Shown here piece after piece: positions 1 through 7,582 of a stretch of DNA of 24,277 bases. The stretch is from contig CANQHT010000008.1 in the NCBI GenBank assembly GCA_947623705.1, forward strand, positions 1 to 24,277. Direction: 5' to 3'. The position numbers were made by a program, and so were the translations under genes. The notes beneath the pieces were generated by a model that saw only the letters and a program-made list of their open reading frames with translations, searched no databases and had not been told where the DNA came from. The number at the start of each line of letters is the position of its first letter. The stretch's first letter is position 1. Source of the stretch: an uncultured Bacilli bacterium. Its GTDB lineage: Bacteria > Bacillota_I > Bacilli_A > RF39 > UBA660.

Positions 1-24
1 AATTGAAAAAGAAAGAGAAGATTA

Positions 25-252
25 ATGAATAAGGTAGAAGGATTACAAGAGTTAACTGGCGACTTTGATTCATTATTATACTATGACAAGAAAGCTCTTG
101 AAAAAAGAATGGGCGAATGGCTAACTAAAAAGGATATAGTCAAAAATATGCTAGATGAAAAAATGAGCAATGAAGTAATAACTAGAATTGTTAAATTATC
201 AGAAAAAGAATTTTCAGAGATGTTAGAAGAAATTGAAGAAGAAAATAACTAA
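25..252 (+). CDS. Small protein resembling the C-terminal tail of an Rpn-family (PD-(D/E)XK) nuclease
   Basis: This 75-residue reading frame is highly charged and predicted helical, with no membrane segment. The order of a YYDKKALEKRM-type stretch, a KDIVKNMLDEKMS stretch and a final LSEKEFSEM helix resembles the C-terminal tail of Rpn/PD-(D/E)XK transposase-like nucleases, where a similar 'IAKNML...' helix-turn-helix-like tail is common. No catalytic residues are present. Another reading frame enters from the left edge and stops at 23-25, overlapping this ATG as TAATG. The protein may therefore be the rear part of a frameshifted Rpn gene, or a separately translated coupled ORF. It converges on spoVB, and the two stop codons overlap at 249-252. 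The family assignment is from memory of the pattern and is tentative. Confidence 0.45.
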   Translation: MNKVEGLQELTGDFDSLLYYDKKALEKRMGEWLTKKDIVKNMLDEKMSNEVITRIVKLSEKEFSEMLEEIEEENN

Positions 253-270
253 TAATTGGTTATTTTTTTA
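242..270 (+). terminator. Intrinsic terminator between convergent genes
   Basis: AAAATAAC (242-249) pairs with GTTATTTT (259-266) around a 9-base loop, and a T run follows. It overlaps the stop codons of the upstream plus-strand gene and of spoVB. Confidence 0.6.
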
Positions 271-1559
271 CTATATTTGTAAACATAATAGATATTTAAA
301 AAGACAACTAAGAATATATTGGCTATTTCTGATGCAATTAAAGAATACATACCAATATGAATTAGGGAAGTACTAGCAAGAACAATTAATTTAACAATAA
401 CCCCTAAAATAGTAATTCGCATAGTAATATTGGCTTTATTAATGGCTTGTAAAAAACTCATTAGAATGGCTTCAATATAAAATAAAGGAAATATGGGTGC
501 TAAAACTTTAATATAATTTAAACCTAAAGTAGTATTGTATAAACTAGTTAAAATAAATTTACCAAAGAACATTAATAAAACTGAATAAGTAATCCCAATA
601 AATAAAGCAAATATTAAAGCCTCTTTAAGTCTTTTTAACATACTTTCATTGTTACGATCTAAATAGTGTTTACTAACCTCGGGAATAAGTGCCGAAGATA
701 TGGCCGTAATAAAGAAGGAAGGAACAGTTAAAATAGCCATTGTATAAGCATTATAGGCTCCATATTCAACTAAAATATATTCGTTAGAGTAACCACTAAA
801 AAGTAATAAATTTTTTAAAATAATAGGTTCAAAGAAATAACCAATGTTGCCAATAATTCTTGATGATACTGTTGGAATAGATATATCTAAAATATTTTTT
901 AAAGTATATTTATTAGGTATTAATGCTTGTTTAGTTATTTTAATTTTCTTGGGAATAAAACAAAGATTAACAAAAATAGAGACAACTTCTTCAATAAAAG
1001 AAAAGATAAAGAGAGAAGATGCTGCTAAAATTTCACTACGAGCCATTATTTTGGGAACAAATAAATAAATTAAAACGCCTCTTACTAATTGTTCAATAAT
1101 ATTGGAAACAACATTAGGTATCATATTTTGTTTACCATAAAAATATCCTTTAATAATACTAGATATCGAAATAATTGGAAATGTTAAAGTCATGGCAATA
1201 ATAAGTAAGTAACAACGACTTTCGTGTAAAAGATTATTAGCAATAAATTTCGCCGAAAAAAGCATGACAATTACCACTAAAAAATTGATGGCCATAATTA
1301 AAATGGTGGAAGTTGAAAGAACCCGTAAATGGTTTTTATTATCCTCCGCAATTAATTTCGAAATAGTGGTAGGTAAAGCCAAAGTGGCAATAGTTATTAA
1401 AAGAGAATAAGTCGGCATAACTAAAGAATATAAGCCTAAAACTTCGGCTCCGACAATTCGGGTATAAATAATTCTAATAACAAATCCTAAGATTTTGGTA
1501 ATAATACCGCCAAGGATTAAAATGAGTGTTGATTTAATAAAAATATTCTTACTTTTCAT
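249..1559 (-). CDS. spoVB: SpoVB-like polysaccharide/lipid flippase (MOP superfamily)
   Basis: A 436-residue integral membrane protein with about 12 hydrophobic segments. The N-terminus (STLILILGGIITKILGF, then RIVGAEVLGLYSLVMP) is typical of the SpoVB/MurJ-like flippases of the MOP superfamily. In Bacillus SpoVB is needed for spore cortex synthesis, presumably moving lipid-linked precursors across the outer forespore membrane. The protein is shorter than Bacillus SpoVB (about 518 residues), with the loss at the C-terminal end. The ATG at 1557-1559 has a good Shine-Dalgarno (AAAGGTGAT on the minus strand) a few bases upstream. It is divergent from comN-relA-dtd, and spoVB lies near comN and relA in Bacillus too. 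A general exporter of another cell-wall polymer is the alternative; the neighbouring genes favour SpoVB. Confidence 0.82.
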   Translation of the reverse strand: MKSKNIFIKSTLILILGGIITKILGFVIRIIYTRIVGAEVLGLYSLVMPTYSLLITIATLALPTTISKLIAEDNKNHLRVLSTSTILIMAINFLVVIVMLFSAKFIANNLLHESRCYLLIIAMTLTFPIISISSIIKGYFYGKQNMIPNVVSNIIEQLVRGVLIYLFVPKIMARSEILAASSLFIFSFIEEVVSIFVNLCFIPKKIKITKQALIPNKYTLKNILDISIPTVSSRIIGNIGYFFEPIILKNLLLFSGYSNEYILVEYGAYNAYTMAILTVPSFFITAISSALIPEVSKHYLDRNNESMLKRLKEALIFALFIGITYSVLLMFFGKFILTSLYNTTLGLNYIKVLAPIFPLFYIEAILMSFLQAINKANITMRITILGVIVKLIVLASTSLIHIGMYSLIASEIANIFLVVFLNIYYVYKYSKKITNY

Positions 1560-1586
1560 ATATCACCTTTAAAAGATAAATAAAAT

Positions 1587-1596
1587 ATTATATAAT
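1587..1596. promoter_or_regulatory. Palindromic -10 shared by spoVB and comN-relA-dtd
   Basis: The 10-base palindrome ATTATATAAT contains TATAAT on the plus strand (1591-1596) and TATAAT on the minus strand (1592-1587). It lies midway in the 63-base gap between the divergent genes. Recognisable -35 boxes are weak on both sides (TTTAAA near 1568 on plus). Confidence 0.5.
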
Positions 1597-1622
1597 AATC
1601 TTATGAAGGAAGATGGACTTTT

Positions 1623-1874
1623 ATGGATAAAAGAGTGCCAAAATTTAAATCGATGCAAGAGTTGTACCAAAGACTAACGCCGGCTTTGAAACTTAAAGTG
1701 GAAGAAGTTAAAAGATTGAAACTAAATATCGAAGAACAAGATGTTTGGAATTATTTAATGCAAAATGTTTGGAGTAATAAAAAGGACATTCGGATCCATG
1801 AAATGGTTGATGATATATTAAATTTAGATAGTTTAAAATTAGAAATATATTTAAAAAAATTAAGAAATGAGTGA
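1623..1874 (+). CDS. comN: ComN-like post-transcriptional regulator
   Basis: An 83-residue soluble protein matching the small Post_transc_reg family of Firmicutes. The pattern is an LTPALKLKVEEVKRL segment (about residues 18-32), a central 'DVWNYLMQNVW' block (about 40-50), then 'IRIHEMVDDILNL' (about 57-69). It corresponds to ComN's LQPVLKSKLEEF...EEIWTCL...IHQIVADIL. In Bacillus ComN affects the localisation or translation of the competence comE mRNA and sits next to spoVB. Here it is also next to spoVB and overlaps the following relA gene by four bases (GTGA). The ATG at 1623 is preceded by AGGA and GGA at 6-13 bases. No competence genes are visible in the window, so its target here is unknown. 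Confidence 0.8.
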   Translation: MDKRVPKFKSMQELYQRLTPALKLKVEEVKRLKLNIEEQDVWNYLMQNVWSNKKDIRIHEMVDDILNLDSLKLEIYLKKLRNE

Positions 1875-4009
1875 TTAAATTGAAAGATGAAGAAATAAGT
1901 TTTGCTTCTTTATATGCCAAATTAAATAAGATGTATCCAGAAAGTATTGAAAAAATAGAAGAAGCGTATAATTATGCTTTAGAAGAACACCAAGGTTTAA
2001 AAAGATTATCGGGTGATGATTTTATAACCCATCCTTTACATGTAACAAAGATATTAATGGATTTAAATGTTGATGATGTAACAATTATTTCAGCCCTTTT
2101 ACATGAAGTTTTAAATAATGGGGTTAATGCGACTAAAGAAATCTTAGAAGAAAAATTTGGTAGTGAAGTGGCTTTAATTGTTGACAGTGTTTCTAAAATA
2201 AATAAATTAGAATTGGTTGATGAAACGGAAAATTCCGCGATATATTTAAGAAAAGTTTTAGTTGGTTTAGCGGAAGATCCAAGAGTACTTTATATAAAAC
2301 TTGCGGACCGTCTTCATAATATGCGGACTAACTGGGCGGTTAAAGAAGAAAAACAAAAATTAAAAGCGAAAGAAACTATGGCGGTTTTAGTTCCTATTGC
2401 CCATCGTTTAGGTATTAATTCTATTAAAAGTGAATTAGAAGATATTTGCTTAAGAATATTAAAACCCGAAGTTTATCAAGATATTTTAGAAAAGTTAAAC
2501 AAAACAACTTTAGAATTAAATGATAACTTACAAGAAATGAAAGAAGACTTATCGCATCTTTTAAATGAAAACGGGATTACCCACGAGATAAAAGGCCGAG
2601 TTAAAAGTGTTTATTCTTTATATAATAAACTTAATAATGGTAAAAAATGGAGTGATATCTATGACCTTCTTGCTTTAAGAATATTCGTAAATAGTGAAGC
2701 CGATTGTTATACCGTTATTGGGTTAATTCATTCTAAATATCGGCCTGTTCCGAAAAGATTTAAAGATTATATTGCGAATCCTAAAGAAAATATGTATCAA
2801 AGTTTACATACTACCGTATTTGGTTCTGATGGCGAGGTTTACGAAGTGCAAGTGCGAACTTATGAAATGGATGAAATTGCCGAAAAAGGGATTGCGTCCC
2901 ATTGGTCATATAAAGAAAAAGGAACTAAAAAAGTCCAAGCCATTATGGAACAAAAACTCGAAATGTTTCGGAATATCATTGAAACCAATAGTGAAGAAAG
3001 TGATTTATCCTTTGAAAAGAATGTCAATAATGATTTACTTGGCGAATTAATTTATGTCTTTACACCAAAAGGGGATGTTATTGAACTACCTAAAGGTGCA
3101 ACTCCGGTTGATTTTGCTTACCGCATTCATAGTGGTGTTGGTGATACGACCGTCGGGGCCATTGTTAATGATAATATTGTGCCTTTATCTCATGAACTTG
3201 AAAATAATGATATTGTTAAAGTCATTACCAATAATAGTGCCACTCCGAATGCTGATTGGTTAAATTTTGTTAAAACAGCCCAAGCTAAAAATAAAATTAA
3301 AGCCTACTTTAGTAAAAAAGACCGGGAAGAATATATTCAAAAAGGTAAAAATATTTTAGAAAAAGAAATTAGAAAAAGAAAGTTAAGCATTAGTGATGTT
3401 TTAAGTGAAGAAAACTTAGCCAAAATTTTAAAAGATTTAAAAATGGATTCAGTTGAAGATTTATATTTATCCATTGGATCTCTTCGTTATACCGCCGGTT
3501 ATATCATTAATTTAACTACGGAAGATAAACAAAATGTCGAAGATATTTTAATTGAAAAATTAAAGCCAAGAATGACTTTAAATAATCAAAAAGATGATAT
3601 TATTGTGGATGGTAATACGAATATTATGTATAGTTTAGCTAAATGTTGTCATCCCGTTAAAGGTGATGATATTGTCGGATTTATTACTAAAGGAGAAGGG
3701 GTATCAGTGCATAAAAAAGATTGTCCGAATACCAAAACAAACCCGGAAAGATTAATTAAAGTTGAATGGAATCCTAATACCGATAATACTTATTTTACGA
3801 GTATTGAAGTCTTAGTTAAAAATGGCAACTTCTTAATGGATTTAATTACGGAATCAACTAAAGAAAAAATTGTCATTTCGGAAATCAAAAATAAAGAGGT
3901 AAATGATGGCACTATTTGCAGCATTTTAATTAAAGTTAAAGATAAAGAAGAATTAGAACATTTTAAAAATACTTTAGCTAAATATAAGAATGTTGAGGTT
4001 TTAAATTAA
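1871..4009 (+). CDS. relA: RelA/SpoT-family (p)ppGpp synthetase with a degenerate hydrolase motif
   Basis: A 712-residue long RSH stringent-response enzyme. The order is: HD hydrolase domain (about 25-180), synthetase domain (about 225-360), TGS (about 393-455), helical region, zinc-finger-like segment with AKCCHPVKGDDIVGF (about 590-625), and a C-terminal ACT domain. The synthetase looks active: GRVKS, YDLLALRIF, RFKDYIA, an NMYQSLHTT G-loop and EVQVRT are all present. RFKD is the form found in bifunctional Rel enzymes. The hydrolase site is altered. H54, H78, D146 and N150 remain, but the HD pair reads HE (E79) and the following Glu-Asp pair reads N82-N83. The GTG start at 1871 overlaps the comN stop by four bases, and the stop overlaps the dtd ATG by one base, so the three genes look translationally coupled. 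Confidence 0.95.
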   Translation: MIKLKDEEISFASLYAKLNKMYPESIEKIEEAYNYALEEHQGLKRLSGDDFITHPLHVTKILMDLNVDDVTIISALLHEVLNNGVNATKEILEEKFGSEVALIVDSVSKINKLELVDETENSAIYLRKVLVGLAEDPRVLYIKLADRLHNMRTNWAVKEEKQKLKAKETMAVLVPIAHRLGINSIKSELEDICLRILKPEVYQDILEKLNKTTLELNDNLQEMKEDLSHLLNENGITHEIKGRVKSVYSLYNKLNNGKKWSDIYDLLALRIFVNSEADCYTVIGLIHSKYRPVPKRFKDYIANPKENMYQSLHTTVFGSDGEVYEVQVRTYEMDEIAEKGIASHWSYKEKGTKKVQAIMEQKLEMFRNIIETNSEESDLSFEKNVNNDLLGELIYVFTPKGDVIELPKGATPVDFAYRIHSGVGDTTVGAIVNDNIVPLSHELENNDIVKVITNNSATPNADWLNFVKTAQAKNKIKAYFSKKDREEYIQKGKNILEKEIRKRKLSISDVLSEENLAKILKDLKMDSVEDLYLSIGSLRYTAGYIINLTTEDKQNVEDILIEKLKPRMTLNNQKDDIIVDGNTNIMYSLAKCCHPVKGDDIVGFITKGEGVSVHKKDCPNTKTNPERLIKVEWNPNTDNTYFTSIEVLVKNGNFLMDLITESTKEKIVISEIKNKEVNDGTICSILIKVKDKEELEHFKNTLAKYKNVEVLN

Positions 4010-4452
4010 TGCGCGTTGTTGTTCAAAGAAGCAATTATAGTAATGTGGTAATTGATAATAAAATATACAATGAAATAGATAAAGGTTTAGTAATTTTAGT
4101 CTGTTTTACCGAAGGCGATACTTTAGATGATATTAATTATATCGTTAAGAAAATTGCTAATCTTAGAATCTTTGATGATGAAAATGGCGTCATGAATAAA
4201 AGTATTTTAGATGTTGGGGGAAGTATTTTATCTATTAGTCAATTTACTTTATATGCCGTAACTAGTAAGGGTAATCGTCCTAGCTATAATTTAGCCATGA
4301 ATGGTAGTGAGGCCACTAAACTATATGATTTATTTAATGCAATGTTAAATGAACAAGTTAAAACCTATCCGGGTATCTTTGGAGCTGATATGACTCTTCA
4401 TATTGAAAATATGGGACCTGTAACAATTATTATTGACAGTAAAGAAAGATAA
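4009..4452 (+). CDS. dtd: D-aminoacyl-tRNA deacylase
   Basis: A 147-residue protein of standard DTD length. It removes D-amino acids (and glycine mischarged on tRNA-Ala) from tRNAs in the cytoplasm. The SQFTLYA active-site motif lies near residue 78. The cross-subunit Gly-cisPro motif is present near residue 136 as NMGPVT; the usual residue before GPVT is D or G, so M is a small oddity. The start MRVVVQR matches the family exactly. The gene begins inside the relA stop (TAATG), as in the conserved Bacillus relA-dtd pair. No terminator-like hairpin follows; a new promoter begins 21 bases later. Confidence 0.95.
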   Translation: MRVVVQRSNYSNVVIDNKIYNEIDKGLVILVCFTEGDTLDDINYIVKKIANLRIFDDENGVMNKSILDVGGSILSISQFTLYAVTSKGNRPSYNLAMNGSEATKLYDLFNAMLNEQVKTYPGIFGADMTLHIENMGPVTIIIDSKER

Positions 4453-4472
4453 AAATATCTTAATTATTTCTC

Positions 4473-4501
4473 TTGCATTTAAGGGTTAAATAAACTATAA
4501 T
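4473..4501 (+). promoter_or_regulatory. SigA-type promoter for the sigma-like gene
   Basis: TTGCAT (4473-4478), a 17-bp spacer and TATAAT (4496-4501). A strong Shine-Dalgarno AAGGAG (4513-4518) precedes the ATG at 4527. Confidence 0.75.
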
Positions 4502-4526
4502 ATTTGACAATTAAGGAGAATTCCCT

Positions 4527-5993
4527 ATGTTAGAGCATGCCAAAGAGATAATTAATAATTATACTAATGAGTTAAAAAACATTTATAATGCTTATAAATT
4601 ACAAATAACTCAAAAGGAATTTAATAGTATTAATTTAGCAACAATTAATACTTTTTCTAATGTAGAAGAAATAAAATCTTCTTATTTAACTCAGTTAGAA
4701 CAAAATATTGTTTCCTTCATAGATGAAAGGAATGCTACTTATTATCAAGAACTTACGACTTTTATTAATGAAAATATAATTGATAATTTTACTTATGGTA
4801 AATCGTTAGAATTTTTAAAAAAATTAGCGAAATTTATTCGCGATGAAAAGATCAATATTGATATCGATTTATGTTTTAAATTAATTGAAAACAATCCTTA
4901 TCTAGAACAAGTTATTAAAGTAGTTGTCGATAAAAATTATAACTATTTAGTTAAAAATAATTTAGAATTATTTAATGATAATGAATTAATGCAATTATTT
5001 ATTTATGCCTATTGTAATTTAAAAAATATTGAAAGTAATAGTGATAATTATCAAATAAATAAACAAGAAGTATATGAAGAATTAGAAGAGAATGAATCTT
5101 ATGAATTAGATAGTTTAAAATTATTATTTAGAGATATTTTTGCAAGAACGGTACCAACTCCCGAAGAACAAAAAATGTTGTTTGCCAAATTAGAAACTGC
5201 TACTGATGATAAAAAGAAAATCCAAATTAGAAATGAAATTGTCGAAAGAAATTTAAGATTAGTTTTAAAAATAGCCAAAATTTATTGTAATCGAGGTTTA
5301 GATTATTTAGAGATATTTCAAGAAGGTAGTATTGGTTTAATTAAAGCTACTTATAAATATGATTATCGTAAAGGTTATCAATTTTCAACTTATGCAACTT
5401 ATTGGATTAGATGTTATATAATGCGGGCTATTGGGGAATACAGTCGCACTATTAAAATTCCTTATCATTTATCTTATACAGTGGCAAATTTTTATCGGGA
5501 AGAAGAAATGTTAGCCATTAAATTAGGCCATAAACCAAATGATCAAGAATTAGCGGATCATTTTAATATATCCCTTGCTAAAGTTAGGAGATATCAAAAT
5601 ATTGCGCAAGTAACAAAAAGTTTAGATGAAGAAATAACTGATGATGGGGATAATGATTTTGCGGATTTAATTGCGGATGAAAATGTTAAAATGCCTAATC
5701 TTGCAGCGATTGATTTACAAAATTTAATTGCTAATACACCAGATATAGAAGATAAAGAAATAAATATTTTATATTTACGATATGGTATAAAAGATGGTAG
5801 AGAGCATACTTTACAAGAAATTGGGGATATTTATCATGTTACAAGAGAGCGAATTAGACAAATTGAATTTCGAGCTTTAAGTAAACTATACAAAACTAGT
5901 CAAAGAAAGATAAATAATGGTTATAATAAAGTTAAATTATCTGTGGGTGAAAAAGAAAAAATATATTATGTTTCCTCACGATTATTTATATAA
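4527..5993 (+). CDS. Divergent sigma-70 family factor with a long N-terminal extension
   Basis: A 488-residue protein. Residues 1-190 are helical and not recognised. After that come a weak region 1.2 (about 195-225), region 2 (about 235-305, with GSIGLIKA and QFSTYATYWIR), region 3 (about 315-370) and region 4 (about 405-460, with LRYGIKDGREHTLQEIG and VTRERIRQIE). Region 2.4 resembles RpoD but with YWIRCYIMRAI in place of WWIRQAITRAI, so it may read related but not identical promoters. It is probably a group 2-like alternative factor rather than the housekeeping RpoD, which would have a better region 1.2. Its 3' end overlaps the next gene in the +1 frame. What it regulates is unknown. Confidence 0.85.
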   Translation: MLEHAKEIINNYTNELKNIYNAYKLQITQKEFNSINLATINTFSNVEEIKSSYLTQLEQNIVSFIDERNATYYQELTTFINENIIDNFTYGKSLEFLKKLAKFIRDEKINIDIDLCFKLIENNPYLEQVIKVVVDKNYNYLVKNNLELFNDNELMQLFIYAYCNLKNIESNSDNYQINKQEVYEELEENESYELDSLKLLFRDIFARTVPTPEEQKMLFAKLETATDDKKKIQIRNEIVERNLRLVLKIAKIYCNRGLDYLEIFQEGSIGLIKATYKYDYRKGYQFSTYATYWIRCYIMRAIGEYSRTIKIPYHLSYTVANFYREEEMLAIKLGHKPNDQELADHFNISLAKVRRYQNIAQVTKSLDEEITDDGDNDFADLIADENVKMPNLAAIDLQNLIANTPDIEDKEINILYLRYGIKDGREHTLQEIGDIYHVTRERIRQIEFRALSKLYKTSQRKINNGYNKVKLSVGEKEKIYYVSSRLFI

Positions 5994-6909
5994 AATTTTT
6001 AAAATACCAAGAGATGTTTTAGAATATGCGATAAATAAATTAACTATTAATGAACAAAAAATATTACAATCGATGTTTGGTAAATCTTATAATTTAAGAT
6101 TTTCTAGTAGTAGAATAGTAAATGATTATTATTTTTCGAAATTTAATATCGTTATTAATAAATTAAAATCTTTACTTAATAATGTCACTCTCTACCAAGT
6201 TATGGGAGTTTCTGAAATAAAGATGCAAGAAGTTTTAAATAATTTAGAAAGTACAGAACAAGATTTAATTTATACTATTTGGGATCAAAAGACTTTAAAA
6301 TATATAGAGAATAATCCTAACTATCTTAATCCCAGTTATACTAAATTATTTAATACCTTAACATATCAATTATCCGAATTTCAAAATAAGACGGCCATTT
6401 CTTTAGATGAGCTTATTCGACTAGTTAATTTAACCGTTAATGAAAAAGTAATATTTAGTATGAAATATGGTTTACAAGATGGCACTTTAAAAACTGATGA
6501 AGAAATAAAAAGTGTTTTAAATATTAAAGATGTTTTAGCATGTGAAAATAATGGAATTAATAAAATTAAAAAGTTCTTACAAGAACATAACTATACTTCT
6601 TTAATAGTTACTAATCCCGCTTTACAAGTTTTGAATATTAAATTATTTAATGATTTAGATAAAACTTTAGTGGAAGAAATTAAGGCCTTTATTCAAAATG
6701 CCCGGCATTATCTTAACTTAGAAAACTATAGTGATAAAGAAATAAGTATCTTTTATATAAGTGTGTTTAAAGATATCTATTTGGGTTATGTAGGAAGATT
6801 ATTTGACGCACGAATCAGTGAAATAAATGCGATAGTTAAAAGTATTACTTCAGAAAATAATTTAACTATGGATAAAAATCAATTAAAAAGAATGAAACTA
6901 GTTAATTAA
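5968..6909 (+). CDS. Protein with a sigma region-4-like segment, overlapping the sigma factor
   Basis: About 313 residues from the ATG at 5968; the frame is open from an upstream ATG at 5917. It overlaps the sigma gene by 26 bases in the +1 frame. The segment LTVNEKVIFSMKYGLQDG followed by a TDEEI helix resembles sigma region 4 (L.EREREVL.LRYGL.DG...TLEEIG). An earlier LTINEQKILQSMFG block near the N-terminus may be a second, weaker copy. No region 2 is visible. No Shine-Dalgarno is well placed for either start: GGTGA at 5946-5950 is 17 bases before 5968. Translation may therefore depend on coupling, or this may be the continuation of the sigma protein after a one-base change in the A-rich tract at 5950-5961. 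It could act as a sigma partner, an anti-sigma decoy or a split C-terminus; function is unknown. Confidence 0.65.
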   Translation: MFPHDYLYKIFKIPRDVLEYAINKLTINEQKILQSMFGKSYNLRFSSSRIVNDYYFSKFNIVINKLKSLLNNVTLYQVMGVSEIKMQEVLNNLESTEQDLIYTIWDQKTLKYIENNPNYLNPSYTKLFNTLTYQLSEFQNKTAISLDELIRLVNLTVNEKVIFSMKYGLQDGTLKTDEEIKSVLNIKDVLACENNGINKIKKFLQEHNYTSLIVTNPALQVLNIKLFNDLDKTLVEEIKAFIQNARHYLNLENYSDKEISIFYISVFKDIYLGYVGRLFDARISEINAIVKSITSENNLTMDKNQLKRMKLVN

Positions 6910-6915
6910 AAATTA

Positions 6916-6946
6916 GTATTCTTTTTTCCTAATGAAGCATAAACTA
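6916..6946 (+). promoter_or_regulatory. Candidate SigE/SigK (mother-cell) promoter for cotE
   Basis: CATAAACTA (6938-6946) fits the SigK -10 form CATAnnnTA and the SigE form CATAnnnT. A partial SigE-like -35 (GTATTCT, 6916-6922) lies 15 bp upstream. Bacillus cotE is read by SigE and SigK, so position and sequence agree, but the -35 is weak. Confidence 0.5.
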
Positions 6947-6964
6947 AATTAGGGAGTGATAAAT

Positions 6965-7510
6965 TTGTCTAATTTTAGAGAAATTGTAACTAAAGCAGTC
7001 ATTGGGAAAGCTAAAAAAACTAGTGGTAATAAATTTACTTTAGAAACGGAAGAAAGACCAAATACAGTTCTTGGTTGTTGGGTTATCAATAATACTTTTA
7101 ATGGCACGAACAATAATGGTAGTGTTTTAGTTAATGGGGCTTTTGATGTCAATGTTTGGTATTCTTATGATAATGATACGAAAACAGCAGTTACAACGAA
7201 AAGATTTAACTATACCGATAAAATGCATGTACCACTTAAAAATGATACTATCTTAGATAATAATAGTGAAATTATTGTAAGAAGCCTAAAACAACCAACT
7301 GTAACGAATGTCGATATTAAAAATGGCTTAGTTGAATTAACGATCGAAAAAGAATTAGGGGTCGAAATTGTTGGTAATACCAAAGTTAAGATTTCCGTGG
7401 AAGATGAGTTTGATGATTATGAAGAAGTCTTAGATGAACAAATTGAAGATGAAATTGATACTTTAGATGATAATTATTTAGAAACTGAAGAAGTTAAAGA
7501 AGAAGAGTAA
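6965..7510 (+). CDS. cotE: Outer spore coat morphogenetic protein CotE
   Basis: A 181-residue protein, the same length as Bacillus subtilis CotE, which directs assembly of the outer coat around the forespore. Matching blocks are FREIVTKAVIGKAKK (Bacillus YREIITKAVVAKGRK), NTVLGCWVINN, FDVNVWYSYDNDTKTAV and EIVGNTKVKISVEDEFDD. The acidic Glu/Asp-rich C-terminal tail is also typical. The TTG at 6965 is chosen because AGGGAG (6951-6956) sits 8 bases before it and gives MSNFREI, matching Bacillus MSEYREI; a GTG at 6956 would lie inside the Shine-Dalgarno. In Bacillus cotE lies near mutS; here it stands alone behind its own promoter and terminator. Confidence 0.92.
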   Translation: MSNFREIVTKAVIGKAKKTSGNKFTLETEERPNTVLGCWVINNTFNGTNNNGSVLVNGAFDVNVWYSYDNDTKTAVTTKRFNYTDKMHVPLKNDTILDNNSEIIVRSLKQPTVTNVDIKNGLVELTIEKELGVEIVGNTKVKISVEDEFDDYEEVLDEQIEDEIDTLDDNYLETEEVKEEE

Positions 7511-7538
7511 GTCAACAAAAAAGTGTTGACTTAATTTT
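7508..7538 (+). terminator. Terminator after cotE
   Basis: TAAGTCAACA (7508-7517) pairs with TGTTGACTTA (7524-7533), a 10-bp stem with a 6-base loop, followed by TTTTT. The cotE stop codon is in the left arm. Confidence 0.75.
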
Positions 7539-7554
7539 TCACATTTGCTATACT
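7526..7554 (+). promoter_or_regulatory. SigA promoter of rpsP-khpA, overlapping the cotE terminator
   Basis: TTGACT (7526-7531), a 17-bp spacer and TATACT (7549-7554). The -35 lies inside the right arm of the cotE terminator hairpin. Confidence 0.75.
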
Positions 7555-7582
7555 ATTAGTAGTAAAAAAAGGAGGCAAAAAT

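Noticed and set aside
844..1068. Plus-strand reading frame opposite spoVB
   Set aside because: It is the complement of conserved spoVB codons, with no Shine-Dalgarno or recognisable domain.
2772..3263. Two plus-strand frames inside relA
   Set aside because: They read the synthetase and TGS coding sequence in another frame; the products have no plausible domain.
5950..5970. Programmed -1 ribosomal frameshift in the sigma gene
   Set aside because: The downstream frame is +1 relative to the sigma frame, so a -1 slip on the A run would not join them. A +1 event, an indel or separate translation remain possible.
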